A stretch of 64,000 nt of DNA from Pseudomonas huaxiensis (GTDB taxonomy: Bacteria > Pseudomonadota > Gammaproteobacteria > Pseudomonadales > Pseudomonadaceae): assembly GCF_003231275.1 (NCBI RefSeq), contig NZ_QKVL01000010.1:107467-171466 (forward strand). The letters are read 5' to 3'. The notes under the pieces are model-generated. The model had not been told where the DNA came from and did not search any database. It was given only the letters and a program-made list of their open reading frames with translations. Position 1 is the first letter of the stretch. Each line of letters starts with the position of its first letter. Below are positions 50,334-59,988 of the stretch, piece by piece. The translations under genes and the position numbers were made by a program.

Positions 50334-52901
50334 TCAGATCAACGTTGCCGCGAACGCGCCATCGGTCCAGCTCAGTTCCGCATGCTGGATTTTTTCCCCG
50401 CGAGACAGTCGTTGCAGTACGGCCAGTGACAGGGGTGGGAGCAACTCGCCATCGATGATCGCATCGAGCATGCGCGCTCCATTTCGATGCCGCGCACAAC
50501 GTGCCCGTAGCTCATTGCGCGCGGCATCGGTGATTGCCAGCGTGGCTTCGTGGCGTTGCTGAAGCTGCTGTACCAGCCGTTGCAGACGTCCATCGATAAT
50601 CTCGGCGAGTACGTCCTCATTCAGGTAGCAATACGGAACGACCTGCATACGGGCCAGCAATGCCGGTTTGAAAAAGCCCATTAGCCGCTGGCGCAGCACA
50701 TCGCCTTCCAGGTCTTGCAGCGACTCATCGTCCTGATCGAAGCCCAGGTTGGAGGTCAGGAAGAACAGCACGTTCTGACAGTCGATGCGCCGGCCTTCGC
50801 CATCGTTCAGCTCGCCCTTGTCGAAGGCCTGGTAGAACAGGTCGAGCACTTCCGGATGGGCTTTTTCCACCTCATCGAGCAGCACCACCGAATAGGGCTG
50901 CTTGCGAATGGCTTCGGTGAGAACGCCCCCCTCGCCATAGCCGACATAGCCAGGCGGAGCACCCAGCAGGCGAGATACGGTGAACTTCTCCTGGTACTCG
51001 GACATGTTGATGGTGGTCAGGAACTGTTCACCACCGAAGAGCGCGTTCGCCACCGCCAAGGCGGTTTCCGTCTTGCCGACGCCACTGGGGCCGACCAGCA
51101 GGAAGGCGCCGATCGGCGTGCCTGGGCGGCGCAGGTCTGCCAGCGCGGTCAGCAGGCGCCGGTGCAGAATTCCAAGAGCAGTATCCTGGCCTTTGATGCG
51201 GCTTTTCAGGTTCGACGGCAAGCTTTCCAGACGCGCCATCTGGTCGCTGCTGATCGTGGTGGCCGGAATGCCCGTCCAGTCGGCAATCACCTGGGCTATC
51301 TGTTCAGCGCCGACATCGGCGTGCACCAAGGCGCCTGCACGCTGGAGCTCGCTCAACTGTGTGACCTTTTCGGCCAGTACCCGCGTAACCGTCTCATCGT
51401 CGTTGCCAGCTCGCAGGGCAACGATTTCGTCCACCAGTGCTTTTTGTTGTTCCCATGACTGACGCAGTTGCAAGGTGTTACCCAACATGCCCTCGCGGGC
51501 CGTGGCCAGCGCTTCCAACCGACCCGGGGCGGTCGCCCGGCCAGCCTTGCCGTCACGTATCAGTTGGGCGGATTCGGCGTCGATCTGTCGGAGTTCGTTC
51601 TCCAGTGCGTTGAGTCGCCTTGGCGGCTCGGCCAGTGCAGACGCGACTCGGGCACAGGCGGTATCGAGCACGTCGATGGCCTTGTCCGGCAACTGCCGTC
51701 CAGAGAGGTAGCGGCTCGACAGGGCGGCGGCGGCTTGCAGCGCGTCATCGCCGATGAACACCTGATGCGATGCTTCGTAGACGGGGCGCAAGCCACGCAG
51801 AATGTGCACGGCCTGTTCGGTGGTGGGTGACTCCAGTTTGACCAACTGGAAGCGGCGGGTCAGGGCGGGGTCCTTCTCGAAGTATTTCTTGTACTCCGAC
51901 CAGGTCGTAGCGGCGATGGTGCGCAGCTCGCCCCGCGCGAGCGCCGGCTTCAGCAGGTTTGCCGCGTCGCTGCCGCCGGCGAGGTTGCCGGCGCCGATCA
52001 GGGTGTGGGCCTCGTCGATGAACAGGATGATCGGCCGGGCGGCGCCCTTGACCTCGTCGATTACCGCCTTCAGGCGTTTTTCGAACTCACCCTTCACGGC
52101 AGCACCTGCCTGCAGGGCACCCAGGTCCAACCCCCACAGTTCGACCCTGCGCAGCGGCTCGGGCACGCGGCCCTGCACGATCCGCAGGGCGAGGCCTTCT
52201 ACCACTGCGCTCTTGCCGACGCCCGCATCGCCCACCACGATGGGGTTGTTCTTGCGCCTGCGCGAAAGGATATCGATCATCAGATCCATCTCGGCATCGC
52301 GACACAGCACCGGGTCCATGCGTCCTTCGCGTGCCTGGGCGGTGAAGTTGTGGCCGAACCTGGCCAGCGCACTGTCCTCGCCTGGCTTTGCTGCCGATGC
52401 CTGCGGTTCAGCTGTAACCTGCAACGTTTCCGCAGAGGCCGCCAACTGCGTCGCAAAGCGTTTACGCAGTGATTCGCGGTTGACCCCGTCGAGCAAGCGG
52501 ATGGCCGCCAGAGGCAGGTAGCGTGCCGGACTGAGCAGTGCCGCCAGGAAGACCGCGCCGCTGCGTATGTGCGGTTGTCCCAGTTCTACCGAACTGAGCA
52601 GCCAGGCATCTTGTAAAACCTCAACAAGAAGCGGGGAAAAGGACGGGTACTGGCTGCGACCTGAATCACGGTCCTCGAAGCCGCTGGACAGGGCATGCCG
52701 CACGGCATCGACGGCCAGGCCTGCGCTGGCGATCGTGATGCGGACGTCGCAGGCAGGCTGGCCGAGGAATGCCGTCAGCAAATGCATAACGGTCACCTCC
52801 GCGCCGCCTTGGTCGATGCACAGGTTTCCTGCTTCTTCCAGCGCCTGCCGGCAGCAGGGACTGAGACGTTCTAATAGCGCAGCCGGATCAACCGTGATCA
52901 T
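50334..52901 (-). CDS. tssH: T6SS AAA+ sheath-recycling ATPase ClpV (TssH)
   Basis: An 855-residue Hsp100 ATPase that disassembles contracted TssBC sheaths. The N-terminal double-Clp repeat is about 1-150, AAA1 has Walker A GDAGVGKS (224-231) and Walker B ILFIDEAH, a coiled-coil middle domain follows, and AAA2 has GPSGVGKTE and VVLLDEVEKAH. The start at 52901 (MITVDPAALLERLS) has AAAGGTGA upstream. It is the first gene of the minus-strand arm, transcribed from the AT-rich gap shared with tssB. Confidence 0.95.
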   Translation of the reverse strand: MITVDPAALLERLSPCCRQALEEAGNLCIDQGGAEVTVMHLLTAFLGQPACDVRITIASAGLAVDAVRHALSSGFEDRDSGRSQYPSFSPLLVEVLQDAWLLSSVELGQPHIRSGAVFLAALLSPARYLPLAAIRLLDGVNRESLRKRFATQLAASAETLQVTAEPQASAAKPGEDSALARFGHNFTAQAREGRMDPVLCRDAEMDLMIDILSRRRKNNPIVVGDAGVGKSAVVEGLALRIVQGRVPEPLRRVELWGLDLGALQAGAAVKGEFEKRLKAVIDEVKGAARPIILFIDEAHTLIGAGNLAGGSDAANLLKPALARGELRTIAATTWSEYKKYFEKDPALTRRFQLVKLESPTTEQAVHILRGLRPVYEASHQVFIGDDALQAAAALSSRYLSGRQLPDKAIDVLDTACARVASALAEPPRRLNALENELRQIDAESAQLIRDGKAGRATAPGRLEALATAREGMLGNTLQLRQSWEQQKALVDEIVALRAGNDDETVTRVLAEKVTQLSELQRAGALVHADVGAEQIAQVIADWTGIPATTISSDQMARLESLPSNLKSRIKGQDTALGILHRRLLTALADLRRPGTPIGAFLLVGPSGVGKTETALAVANALFGGEQFLTTINMSEYQEKFTVSRLLGAPPGYVGYGEGGVLTEAIRKQPYSVVLLDEVEKAHPEVLDLFYQAFDKGELNDGEGRRIDCQNVLFFLTSNLGFDQDDESLQDLEGDVLRQRLMGFFKPALLARMQVVPYCYLNEDVLAEIIDGRLQRLVQQLQQRHEATLAITDAARNELRARCARHRNGARMLDAIIDGELLPPLSLAVLQRLSRGEKIQHAELSWTDGAFAATLI

Positions 52902-53136
52902 TTTTTGTAATTCACCTTTAGATAAGCAGGAAGTACTTCCTTGTTGCGCGGTCGCCCACTGTATGGGGCGTGTCGATTGTTCCGCGTGACACTTGGGTTC
53001 TATTGAAAAAGTGCAACGAAACTGGAGGTGCGCAACGACCTGAAAAGAAAGCATTAAAGTTGATTACTTGTATATAGGAATATTCCGGTAGGGCTTCGAA
53101 AGGTTTCTTATAGTTTGTTACTTAAAGTTTGAGGGT

Positions 53137-53160
53137 ATTTCCTATTGGTAATTAGGAAAT
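53137..53160. promoter_or_regulatory. inverted repeat ATTTCCTA-N8-TAGGAAAT
   Basis: Eight-base perfect arms around an 8-bp AT spacer, followed by another TTTCCTATT and a T-run. It may be an operator for the T6SS arms; the T-run could also make it a terminator for stray plus-strand transcription. Its location in the middle of the AT-rich gap favours a regulatory site. Confidence 0.45.
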
Positions 53161-53298
53161 TTCCTATTTTTTTGCTGCTTGTCCTTGCTCTAGCCTTGGC
53201 GCTGTTTTGAGTTGAGGCGAGTTCGCTGGCGTTGCTCCGGTATTGGTATGGGGCGAAATGGCTGATCTATTCGTGGGCTGGATAATTTCTATGTGACT

Positions 53299-53312
53299 CG
53301 ATGAGCTCATCG
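53299..53312. promoter_or_regulatory. 14-bp palindrome CGATGAGCTCATCG upstream of tssB
   Basis: A perfect palindrome 81 bp upstream of the tssB ATG. Part of it (CGATGAGC) recurs at about 53350. It is a candidate regulator site for the plus-strand T6SS arm; only symmetry and position support it. Confidence 0.4.
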
Positions 53313-53392
53313 GGGCGCCGCGTTTCATCGCAATCGTGTAGTGGTATTTCGATGAGCGCCAATTAATAAGCGAACTTCCGGAGAAGTGGTTC

Positions 53393-53896
53393 ATGGCAAA
53401 TAAAAGAGGCTCGGTCGCCCCCAAGGAGCGAATCAATATCACCTATGTTCCCGCCACCAACGGTGAGCAGGAAGAGGTGGAGCTCCCTTTGCGATTGTTG
53501 GTGGCGGGGGACTTTATGGGGCGAGAGGAGGACAGTGCGCTCGAAGATCGAATTCCGGTTCGTATCGACAAGGACACCTTCAACAGTGTCATGGCGGAGC
53601 AGTGCATCAGCCTCAAGGAAAGTGTTTCCAGTGCACTTTCAGAAAGTGCGGAAGACACGCTGGACATAGATCTCAAATTCCGCGCCATCGATGACTTTGG
53701 CCCTGATGCGGTCGCCCGCCAGATTCCTGAGTTGAACAAGTTGCTCGAATTGCGCGAGGCGTTGGTCGCCCTCAAGGGGCCTCTTGGCAATGTTCCGGAG
53801 TTCCGCAAGCAACTGCAGGCCATGTTGGGTGACGAAGCTGCGCGCGGCCAGCTTGCCAAGGAGCTGGAGGCAGTGCTGGGCGAAAGCCTGAACTGA
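53393..53896 (+). CDS. tssB: T6SS contractile sheath small subunit TssB (VipA)
   Basis: A 167-residue protein that pairs with TssC to form the sheath. Conserved segments are RINITYVPATNGEQEEVELPLRLLVAGDF and the later helix RAIDDFGPDAVARQIPELNKLLELREAL (fragments cited for recognition). The start at 53393 has GGAG 9 nt upstream. It is first in the plus-strand arm and 67 nt before tssC, as in other T6SS operons. Confidence 0.96.
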   Translation: MANKRGSVAPKERINITYVPATNGEQEEVELPLRLLVAGDFMGREEDSALEDRIPVRIDKDTFNSVMAEQCISLKESVSSALSESAEDTLDIDLKFRAIDDFGPDAVARQIPELNKLLELREALVALKGPLGNVPEFRKQLQAMLGDEAARGQLAKELEAVLGESLN

Positions 53897-53963
53897 TCCG
53901 GTTCTGTCCGGCCCGAATGGGCTGACGAGCAATTCATCCATTCATTTTTCAAGGGATATGAGC

Positions 53964-55445
53964 ATGACCGAAGCGCAATCCGCCCCTGTCGAGCAACAAC
54001 GTTCAAATCATGAAGGTGGCCTGCTGGCCCAGATCCTTGCTCAGACGCGAATCGAGCCAAGCCAGGAAGGGTATGCCGTTGCCGAGCGCGGTGTAGCTGC
54101 TTTCATTGCCGAAATGCTCAAGTCGTCTGATCAACAGCGACCGATCAACAAGCAGTTGGTCGACCAGATGCTGGCGCAGATCGACGCCAGGATCGGCAAG
54201 CAAATGGACCTGGTACTTCATCACCCGAGGTTCCAGGCGCTGGAGTCGAGCTGGCGTGGTCTCAAGTTCCTCATTGACCGTACGGACTTCCGCGAAAACA
54301 CGATCATCGATCTGCTGCACGTGACCAAGCCGGAGTTGCTTGAGGACTTCGAAAGCGCCAGCGATATTACTCGCAGTGGCCTTTATCGACACGTCTACAC
54401 CTCCGGCTACGGCCAGTTTGGCGGTCTGCCGGTGGGATGCATGGTCAGTAACTACACCTTCGGACCGTCGGCTCCGGATATCAAGCTGCTCGGCTACGTC
54501 GCCTCTGTCGGAGCGATGGCCCATGCACCATTCCTCGGTGCTGTCGGTCCGGAAATGTTCAATCTTGAGTCGTTCCAGGAGCTGTCGAACCTCAAGGAAG
54601 TGAAGGACATTTTCGACGGGCCACGCTTCACCAAGTGGCGCGGCCTGCGCGATTCCGAGGACGCTCGTTATCTGGGGCTGACCATGCCGCGCTTCCTGCT
54701 GCGCCAGCCTTACGACCCACTCGAGAACCCTGCTCGCAGTTTTGACTATCGCGAGACCATCGACGGCGATCACCACAACTACCTCTGGGGTAACACCTCA
54801 TTTGCGCTAGCCGGTCGCATCGTCGACAGCTTTGCCAAGTATCGTTGGTGTCCGAACATCATCGGTCCGCAGTCGGGCGGTACCGTAGATGACCTGCCGG
54901 TTCATCTTTACGAATCCCTTGGCCAGCTTCAGGCCAAGATCCCTACCGAAGTGCTGGTCTCTGACCGTCGCGAGTTCGAGCTGTCCAGCGAAGGCTTCAT
55001 TCCGCTGACCATGCGCAAAGGCAGCGACAACGCGGCCTTCTTCTCGGCCAACTCGGTGCAGCGTCCCAAAGTGTTCGCGAAGACGCCCGAAGGCCAGGCG
55101 GCGCAGACGAACTACATGCTCGGCACGCAGTTGCCCTACATGATGATCATCAACCGGCTGGCCCACTACCTCAAGGTGCTCCAGCGCGAGCAGATTGGTA
55201 GCTGGAAAGAGCGTCCGGACCTGGAGCGGGAGCTCAACAATTGGATCCGGCAGTACGTCGCCGACCAGGAAAGCCCGTCTTCCGATGTGCGCAGCCGTCG
55301 ACCTCTGCGCGCGGCGAAAATCGCGGTGCAGGACGTCGAGGGTAATCCTGGCTGGTATCAGGTATCGCTGTCGGTCCGCCCGCACTTCAAGTACATGGGC
55401 GCCAACTTCGAACTCTCGCTTGTCGGTCGGCTCGACAAGGAATGA
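53964..55445 (+). CDS. tssC: T6SS contractile sheath large subunit TssC (VipB)
   Basis: A 493-residue sheath protein. Family blocks include HHPRFQALESSWRGLKFL, TFGPSAPDIKLLGYVASVGAMAHAPF and, near the end, YQVSLSVRPHFKYMGANFELSLVGRL (key residues from these). The start at 53964 is preferred because AAGGG lies 8 nt upstream; the ATG two codons earlier is too close. The stop overlaps tssE as ATGA. Confidence 0.96.
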   Translation: MTEAQSAPVEQQRSNHEGGLLAQILAQTRIEPSQEGYAVAERGVAAFIAEMLKSSDQQRPINKQLVDQMLAQIDARIGKQMDLVLHHPRFQALESSWRGLKFLIDRTDFRENTIIDLLHVTKPELLEDFESASDITRSGLYRHVYTSGYGQFGGLPVGCMVSNYTFGPSAPDIKLLGYVASVGAMAHAPFLGAVGPEMFNLESFQELSNLKEVKDIFDGPRFTKWRGLRDSEDARYLGLTMPRFLLRQPYDPLENPARSFDYRETIDGDHHNYLWGNTSFALAGRIVDSFAKYRWCPNIIGPQSGGTVDDLPVHLYESLGQLQAKIPTEVLVSDRREFELSSEGFIPLTMRKGSDNAAFFSANSVQRPKVFAKTPEGQAAQTNYMLGTQLPYMMIINRLAHYLKVLQREQIGSWKERPDLERELNNWIRQYVADQESPSSDVRSRRPLRAAKIAVQDVEGNPGWYQVSLSVRPHFKYMGANFELSLVGRLDKE

Positions 55446-55888
55446 CGGTGAATCCGACCGTATCGCCCTCGTCAGGTCTGGGGAGCCTGTTTCAGCGGCT
55501 CGACCCGGATCTGCCGCCTCGGCGCTTGCGCACCCGGCAGGGATTGGCTTCAGAGCGGATTCTAGCCATCAAGAACAATCTGGAGCAGTTGCTCAATTCT
55601 CGTCAGGGTGGCTCGCAGAGCTGCCCTGGCTTGGGGTTGCCTGACATGAATGATGCCGCTGCTGGGCAGTTGGAGCTGAGAAATCAGATCTGTCAGAACA
55701 TCCGCGAAATGATCGCTCTCTATGAGCCTCGAGTCCGGGTACTGGACGTTCGCATGCTTGCCGCGGCTGAGCAGCCGCTGGGTCTGTGCTTTCGCCTGCA
55801 CTGTCAGATCCCGCTTGTGGAGGCGTCCGAGCAGGTCGAAATAGACCTGCTGGTTCATCAGCGACAGCAACGGATTCAGGTGCTGTGA
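55442..55888 (+). CDS. tssE: T6SS baseplate protein TssE (gp25-like)
   Basis: A 148-residue gp25-like baseplate wedge protein. The C-terminal half has the typical IREMIALYEPRVRVLDVRM pattern with the Glu-Pro-Arg core. It links sheath and baseplate. It starts inside the tssC stop (ATGA) and ends 22 nt before tssF, so it is translated with both. The N-terminal 45 residues are Pro/Arg-rich and variable. Confidence 0.92.
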   Translation: MTVNPTVSPSSGLGSLFQRLDPDLPPRRLRTRQGLASERILAIKNNLEQLLNSRQGGSQSCPGLGLPDMNDAAAGQLELRNQICQNIREMIALYEPRVRVLDVRMLAAAEQPLGLCFRLHCQIPLVEASEQVEIDLLVHQRQQRIQVL

Positions 55889-55910
55889 ATACACTGGCCG
55901 AGGAGGCGGG

Positions 55911-57677
55911 ATGCCACTGAAGAGCAAGTTCCGGGAGGAGCTGGATTATCTGCGTCGGCTCGGTCGAGTGTTCTCGCGCAACAATCCGCAACTGGCTCGG
56001 TTTCTGGGCGACGAGGCTACCGACCCGGATGTCGAGCGGCTGCTGGAGGGCTTCGCGTTCCTGACGGCCAGGCTGCGGCTGAAGATCGACGATGACTTTC
56101 CGGAACTGACGCATCCTCTGTTGCAACTGCTGTGGCCGAACTATCTGCGGTCGCTTCCCAGTGCCACCATCATGCAGTTTCCACCCGTGGACCGGTCGAT
56201 CACCGTCCGCCAGCGTATCGCCAAGGGCGCGCGTATCCGCTCGCGCAGCGTCGACGGTGTGGAGTGTGAGTTTCGCACCTGCGCGAATGTCGATGTCTAT
56301 CCGTTGCAGATCAGCGGAATCAGCGATGTGCATTCGCTGGAGAAATCGACGGTCCGCGTGGACCTCATCACCCTGAGTGGAAATCCGCCAAGTACCTACG
56401 ATTGCGACCGCCTGGATTTCTACCTGAGTGGCGGCGACTACACCGCCATGACCTTGTATCTGTGGCTGTCCAGATACCTGGCCGATGTGCGTCTGGAGTG
56501 TGACGGCGTGGTCAGGCACATACCTGCCAGCCAGATCGTTTTCCCGGGGTTCAGCCCGGACGAAGCATTGCTGCCTTACCCCAAAAACGCCCTGGACGGA
56601 TACCGCATCCTGCAGGAGTACTTCCTTTTTCCTCGCCGCTATTTCTTCTTCGGCCTCGTTGGGCTGCGTGCCCTTTGGCCCACCACCAGCACCGAGCGTA
56701 TCCGCCTGGAGTTCCGTTTTACCCGGCCCATGCCGGACGATGTGCGCGTACAGACCGGTGACATGGCGCTGTACTGCGCGCCTGCGGTTAATCTCTTCGA
56801 GCACGACGCCGAACCGGTGAGGCTGACCGGGAAGACCCTCGACCATCGTGTGCACCCGGCGGGCAAGCGGCCCGATGCCTATGAGGTGTTCAGCATCGAT
56901 CGCGTCGACGGCTGGAAGAGCGAAGCTTCCGATCAGCCTGGCGCCTGGCTGCGAACCTACCAACCGTTCGAGTCCCTTCGTCATCAGATCGATTTCGAGC
57001 AGGGGCGGACCGTCCTCTACTACCGCACCCGAATCGCCCCTTCGCTGATGAGTGCCGGTGTCGAGCACCGGGTATCGTTCGTGCGCAGCGATGAACAACG
57101 CTACATCGGGCGGGAGGAAACCGTTTCTTTCGCCCTGACCTGCAGCAATCGTGACTTGCCACAGGCATTGGCGGTGGGCGATATCTGCATACGCACGCCG
57201 GGCATGCCCACCTTCGTAGCTTGCCGCAACCTGACCCCGCCCACCCCTTCGTACCGACCGGTGCTGGAAGGTGATTTGCTGTGGACGCTTATCTCCAACC
57301 TGTCGCCGACCTACCTGTCGCTACTGTCGGCCGAGCCCTTGAAGGCCGTTATCCGCGCCTATGATTTTGCCGCCCACCATGACGTCCAGCGTGCACGCTC
57401 CACACAGATGCGCCTGGGCGCCTTGCTGGAGGTGCAGACGGCTCCAATCGATCGCATGTTCAAGGCACTTCCCATCCGCGGATTGCGCACCGTGGTCAAG
57501 CTCGATCAGGACGGGTTCTCCTGCGAGGGCGATCTGTACCTCTTTGGCACGGTGCTGAGCCACTTCCTCTCCGTGTACGCCAGCATTTCCTCCTTCCATG
57601 TGCTGGAGGCCATCAACGTCAAGAATCAGGAGCACTACGCATGGCCGATGCGCAGCGGAACCCAGCCCCTGATTTGA
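55911..57677 (+). CDS. tssF: T6SS baseplate protein TssF (VasA)
   Basis: A 588-residue baseplate wedge protein. The N-terminus has the typical KFREELDYLRRLGRVFSRNNPQLARFLG, and the body has the conserved DPDVERLLEGFAFLTARLRLKIDDDFPELTHPLLQLLWPNYLRS (fragments as evidence). It assembles 2:1 with TssG. The 3' end overlaps tssG by 37 nt. No anomaly in length was seen. Confidence 0.95.
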   Translation: MPLKSKFREELDYLRRLGRVFSRNNPQLARFLGDEATDPDVERLLEGFAFLTARLRLKIDDDFPELTHPLLQLLWPNYLRSLPSATIMQFPPVDRSITVRQRIAKGARIRSRSVDGVECEFRTCANVDVYPLQISGISDVHSLEKSTVRVDLITLSGNPPSTYDCDRLDFYLSGGDYTAMTLYLWLSRYLADVRLECDGVVRHIPASQIVFPGFSPDEALLPYPKNALDGYRILQEYFLFPRRYFFFGLVGLRALWPTTSTERIRLEFRFTRPMPDDVRVQTGDMALYCAPAVNLFEHDAEPVRLTGKTLDHRVHPAGKRPDAYEVFSIDRVDGWKSEASDQPGAWLRTYQPFESLRHQIDFEQGRTVLYYRTRIAPSLMSAGVEHRVSFVRSDEQRYIGREETVSFALTCSNRDLPQALAVGDICIRTPGMPTFVACRNLTPPTPSYRPVLEGDLLWTLISNLSPTYLSLLSAEPLKAVIRAYDFAAHHDVQRARSTQMRLGALLEVQTAPIDRMFKALPIRGLRTVVKLDQDGFSCEGDLYLFGTVLSHFLSVYASISSFHVLEAINVKNQEHYAWPMRSGTQPLI

Positions 57678-58660
57678 ATGACGTTTTGCTTGGCGAGGCC
57701 AGGAGTCATGACTTCTTCTGCCTGCTCGAGCGCCTGCACGGGTTGCATGGTGATGATCTGGAGTCTGCCGAGGCCTACGCGGCCGATCAGCAGCGCATTC
57801 GCCTGAGCAATTTTGCCGGCGTCGGTTTCCCGGCCTCTGATGTCTTCCTGGCGCAGCGTCTGGAGGGGAATCTGCCGCATCAGTACCTTGTGCAGGCGAC
57901 CTTCTTCGGTATGCACGGTCCCGACTCCCCGCTGCCGTCGTACTACCTCGAACGCCTGGCTTACGAGGCGGGGCAGGGCGAGGGTATCCGTCCTGCCTTT
58001 TTCGACTTTTTCAACCACCGCCTGCTGACCCTGCTTCACCAGGCCTGGCGCAAATACCGCCACTACATCCGCTTTCGCCCGGGCGCGAGTGACCGGCTTT
58101 CGCAGCGTCTCTTCGCCCTGGTAGGGCTCAAGGATGATGCCATTCGCGGCGCCACGCCGATCGCCTGGAGCCGGCTGCTCAGCTTCGCCGGTGCCGTGGT
58201 TCATCGCAGTCGCTCGCCTGCCATGGTAACGGGGCTCATTGCTCACTGCTTCGACCTGCCGGACGTCAGCATCCGCGACTTCGAGCTGCGCTATTCCGAT
58301 ATCGACCCGGACGACCGCACGCAGCTTGGGCTGCGCAACGGGCAACTGGACGAAAGCTTTCGCATCGGCGACAGCGTCCGAACGCGCCACTGCAAATTCA
58401 CCATCGTTATCCACAGCCTGTCGGAGGCACGTTTTCGCGAGTTCCTGCCCAACGGCGAGAACTTCGAGCGGTTACGCATGCTGGTCGCCTATCTGCTGCG
58501 CGACCAGACCCCTTGCGACCTTGAACTGGGGCTGTGCGAGAACGAAATCCCCGCCTTCAACCTGGGGCATGACACCGGCTGCCAGCTTGGCTGGACCAGC
58601 TTTCTCGAGCAGCCGCACCTGCGCACGCCTCCCCCTGTTCGACTCACGGTACGCACATGA
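57641..58660 (+). CDS. tssG: T6SS baseplate protein TssG (VasB)
   Basis: A 339-residue baseplate protein. Landmarks are HDFFCLLERLH near the N-terminus, RIRLSNFAGVGFPASDV and FFGMHGPDSPLPSYYLE. It partners TssF and TssK. It starts 37 nt inside tssF, and its stop overlaps tagH as ATGA. Length is normal for the family. Confidence 0.94.
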   Translation: MADAQRNPAPDLNDVLLGEARSHDFFCLLERLHGLHGDDLESAEAYAADQQRIRLSNFAGVGFPASDVFLAQRLEGNLPHQYLVQATFFGMHGPDSPLPSYYLERLAYEAGQGEGIRPAFFDFFNHRLLTLLHQAWRKYRHYIRFRPGASDRLSQRLFALVGLKDDAIRGATPIAWSRLLSFAGAVVHRSRSPAMVTGLIAHCFDLPDVSIRDFELRYSDIDPDDRTQLGLRNGQLDESFRIGDSVRTRHCKFTIVIHSLSEARFREFLPNGENFERLRMLVAYLLRDQTPCDLELGLCENEIPAFNLGHDTGCQLGWTSFLEQPHLRTPPPVRLTVRT

Positions 58661-59988
58661 CTGTAGATAACGCCGTTCGGCGCCTGTCCCTGGTGGTGGA
58701 CAACCCCCAGGCGCTCCAGCAAGGCAGCAAACCTGGCCATGTCTTCGTTGCCGAAGGCGGCACCATTGGATCGCAGAACGCCAGCTGGACACTGCGCGAC
58801 CGCAACGGTGGGGTCAGCCCCCGGCATTGCGAGATCCTTCTTGAGGATGGTGCTTTCCTGGTTATCGACCGCTGTGGCAACACCACCGTCAATGACCAGA
58901 CACAACCGCTCGGTACCAACGCCTGCGCCAGGTTGAGCAATGGCGACAGGCTGCACATCGGTCCGTACCTGATCTCCGTTCACCTGGGCGATGAACTTCA
59001 CCCTTCGGGCGATTCCGGGCTTCATTCCAGCGAACCGGGACATCTGCCCATGGATTTTCTGGAGGCATTGCCCAACGCCGAAGCGCATGACGTCGATAGC
59101 GACTATCGACAGCAATCAGGCTGGAACGAGTTCCAGGCGCTCGGTGCCCCGCAAGGGCCTCAAGGCCTGCTCGATCCTCTCGAAGCGCTCGACGTCGCCC
59201 ACGACGGCTCAATTGCCCATCTCGATCCGAATCACTACGGACAAACGCCGCTGGCCGCCCAGGCCGACGTCGGCAGCACCCGATCCGAAGCCATCTACGG
59301 CGCACCCATGCATGCCCCAGGAGAACCCAACATGTCGGAACAGGACACACAGCCCGCGGCCGCCCGAGAGTGGGTTCAACGCCAGTTTTCCAGCAACGCA
59401 GAGCCGGTCGGCCTGGTCGAACCCCTGGTGGAGGGTATTGGCGCAGCGGTTGGAGCGATCGATGAGCAGGAGGCCTATGCGCTGCTGAACGAGTCGGGAC
59501 GTGCACTCGGCGCGTTGATTCGCGGCCTGTGCGCCCTGAATGCTCCCCAGGCTGACGATCAGCAAAGAATTTCCCTGGCCGGGCGCACGCTGCAGCCCAT
59601 CGAAGACAACCCTTTGCGTCTGGGACAAAACTACCCGGACACCGTGCGAGCGCTTTTTTCCGCCGAGCGCAGCGTTGTTCACCTGTCACCCTCGGCGGCA
59701 GTGGAAGAGTCGCTTGAGCAGATTCGCCGACAGCAGGTGGCGACACATAAGGCCATCACCGCCGGGCTCGCCGCGCTCTTGCAGGCGTTCTCACCCGGAC
59801 AACTGGAGCGGAGATTCCAACGCTATTGCCCTGCACGCAGCGGACAGCCGCAGGCTGCCGACTGGGCGTGGCAAATGTACGGGCACTATTACGACGAACT
59901 GACCTCCGGCCGGCAGCAAGGCTTCGACAAGCTGTTCTGGGAAGTTTTCGAGCAAGCCTTCGATCAGGCGCTGCGCGCGGAGGCATGA
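58657..59988 (+). CDS. tagH: T6SS FHA-domain protein TagH (VasC-like)
   Basis: A 443-residue scaffold protein. The N-terminal FHA domain (about 20-110) reads phosphothreonine with GGTIGSQ, SPRHCEI and NGDRLHIG. The middle (about 120-225) is low-complexity and acidic. The C-terminal ImpI/VasC domain is about 230-440. FHA proteins link T6SS assembly to Ser/Thr kinase signalling in some systems; no ppkA or pppA gene is in the window. It lies between tssG and tssJ with ATGA overlaps on both sides. Confidence 0.9.
   Translation: MTVDNAVRRLSLVVDNPQALQQGSKPGHVFVAEGGTIGSQNASWTLRDRNGGVSPRHCEILLEDGAFLVIDRCGNTTVNDQTQPLGTNACARLSNGDRLHIGPYLISVHLGDELHPSGDSGLHSSEPGHLPMDFLEALPNAEAHDVDSDYRQQSGWNEFQALGAPQGPQGLLDPLEALDVAHDGSIAHLDPNHYGQTPLAAQADVGSTRSEAIYGAPMHAPGEPNMSEQDTQPAAAREWVQRQFSSNAEPVGLVEPLVEGIGAAVGAIDEQEAYALLNESGRALGALIRGLCALNAPQADDQQRISLAGRTLQPIEDNPLRLGQNYPDTVRALFSAERSVVHLSPSAAVEESLEQIRRQQVATHKAITAGLAALLQAFSPGQLERRFQRYCPARSGQPQAADWAWQMYGHYYDELTSGRQQGFDKLFWEVFEQAFDQALRAEA

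Larger units (their letters stand above)
52902..53392. other. AT-rich divergent control region of the T6SS
   Basis: This 491-bp gap feeds clpV-vasI-tssA-tssM to the left and tssB onwards to the right. The middle (about 53040-53200) is markedly AT-rich compared with the rest of the window. It holds an inverted repeat at 53137-53160, a further TTTCCTATT copy after it, and a 14-bp palindrome at 53299-53312. No good sigma-54 -24/-12 pair was seen. A 92-residue minus-strand frame in the gap has no supporting signal. Confidence 0.7.

Noticed and set aside
53164..53442. 92-residue minus-strand frame in the T6SS control gap
   Set aside because: It overlaps the tssB start antisense, has no ribosome site and no recognisable feature.
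55593..57098. 501-residue minus-strand open frame opposite tssF
   Set aside because: Shadow; tssF has diagnostic motifs throughout the same interval.
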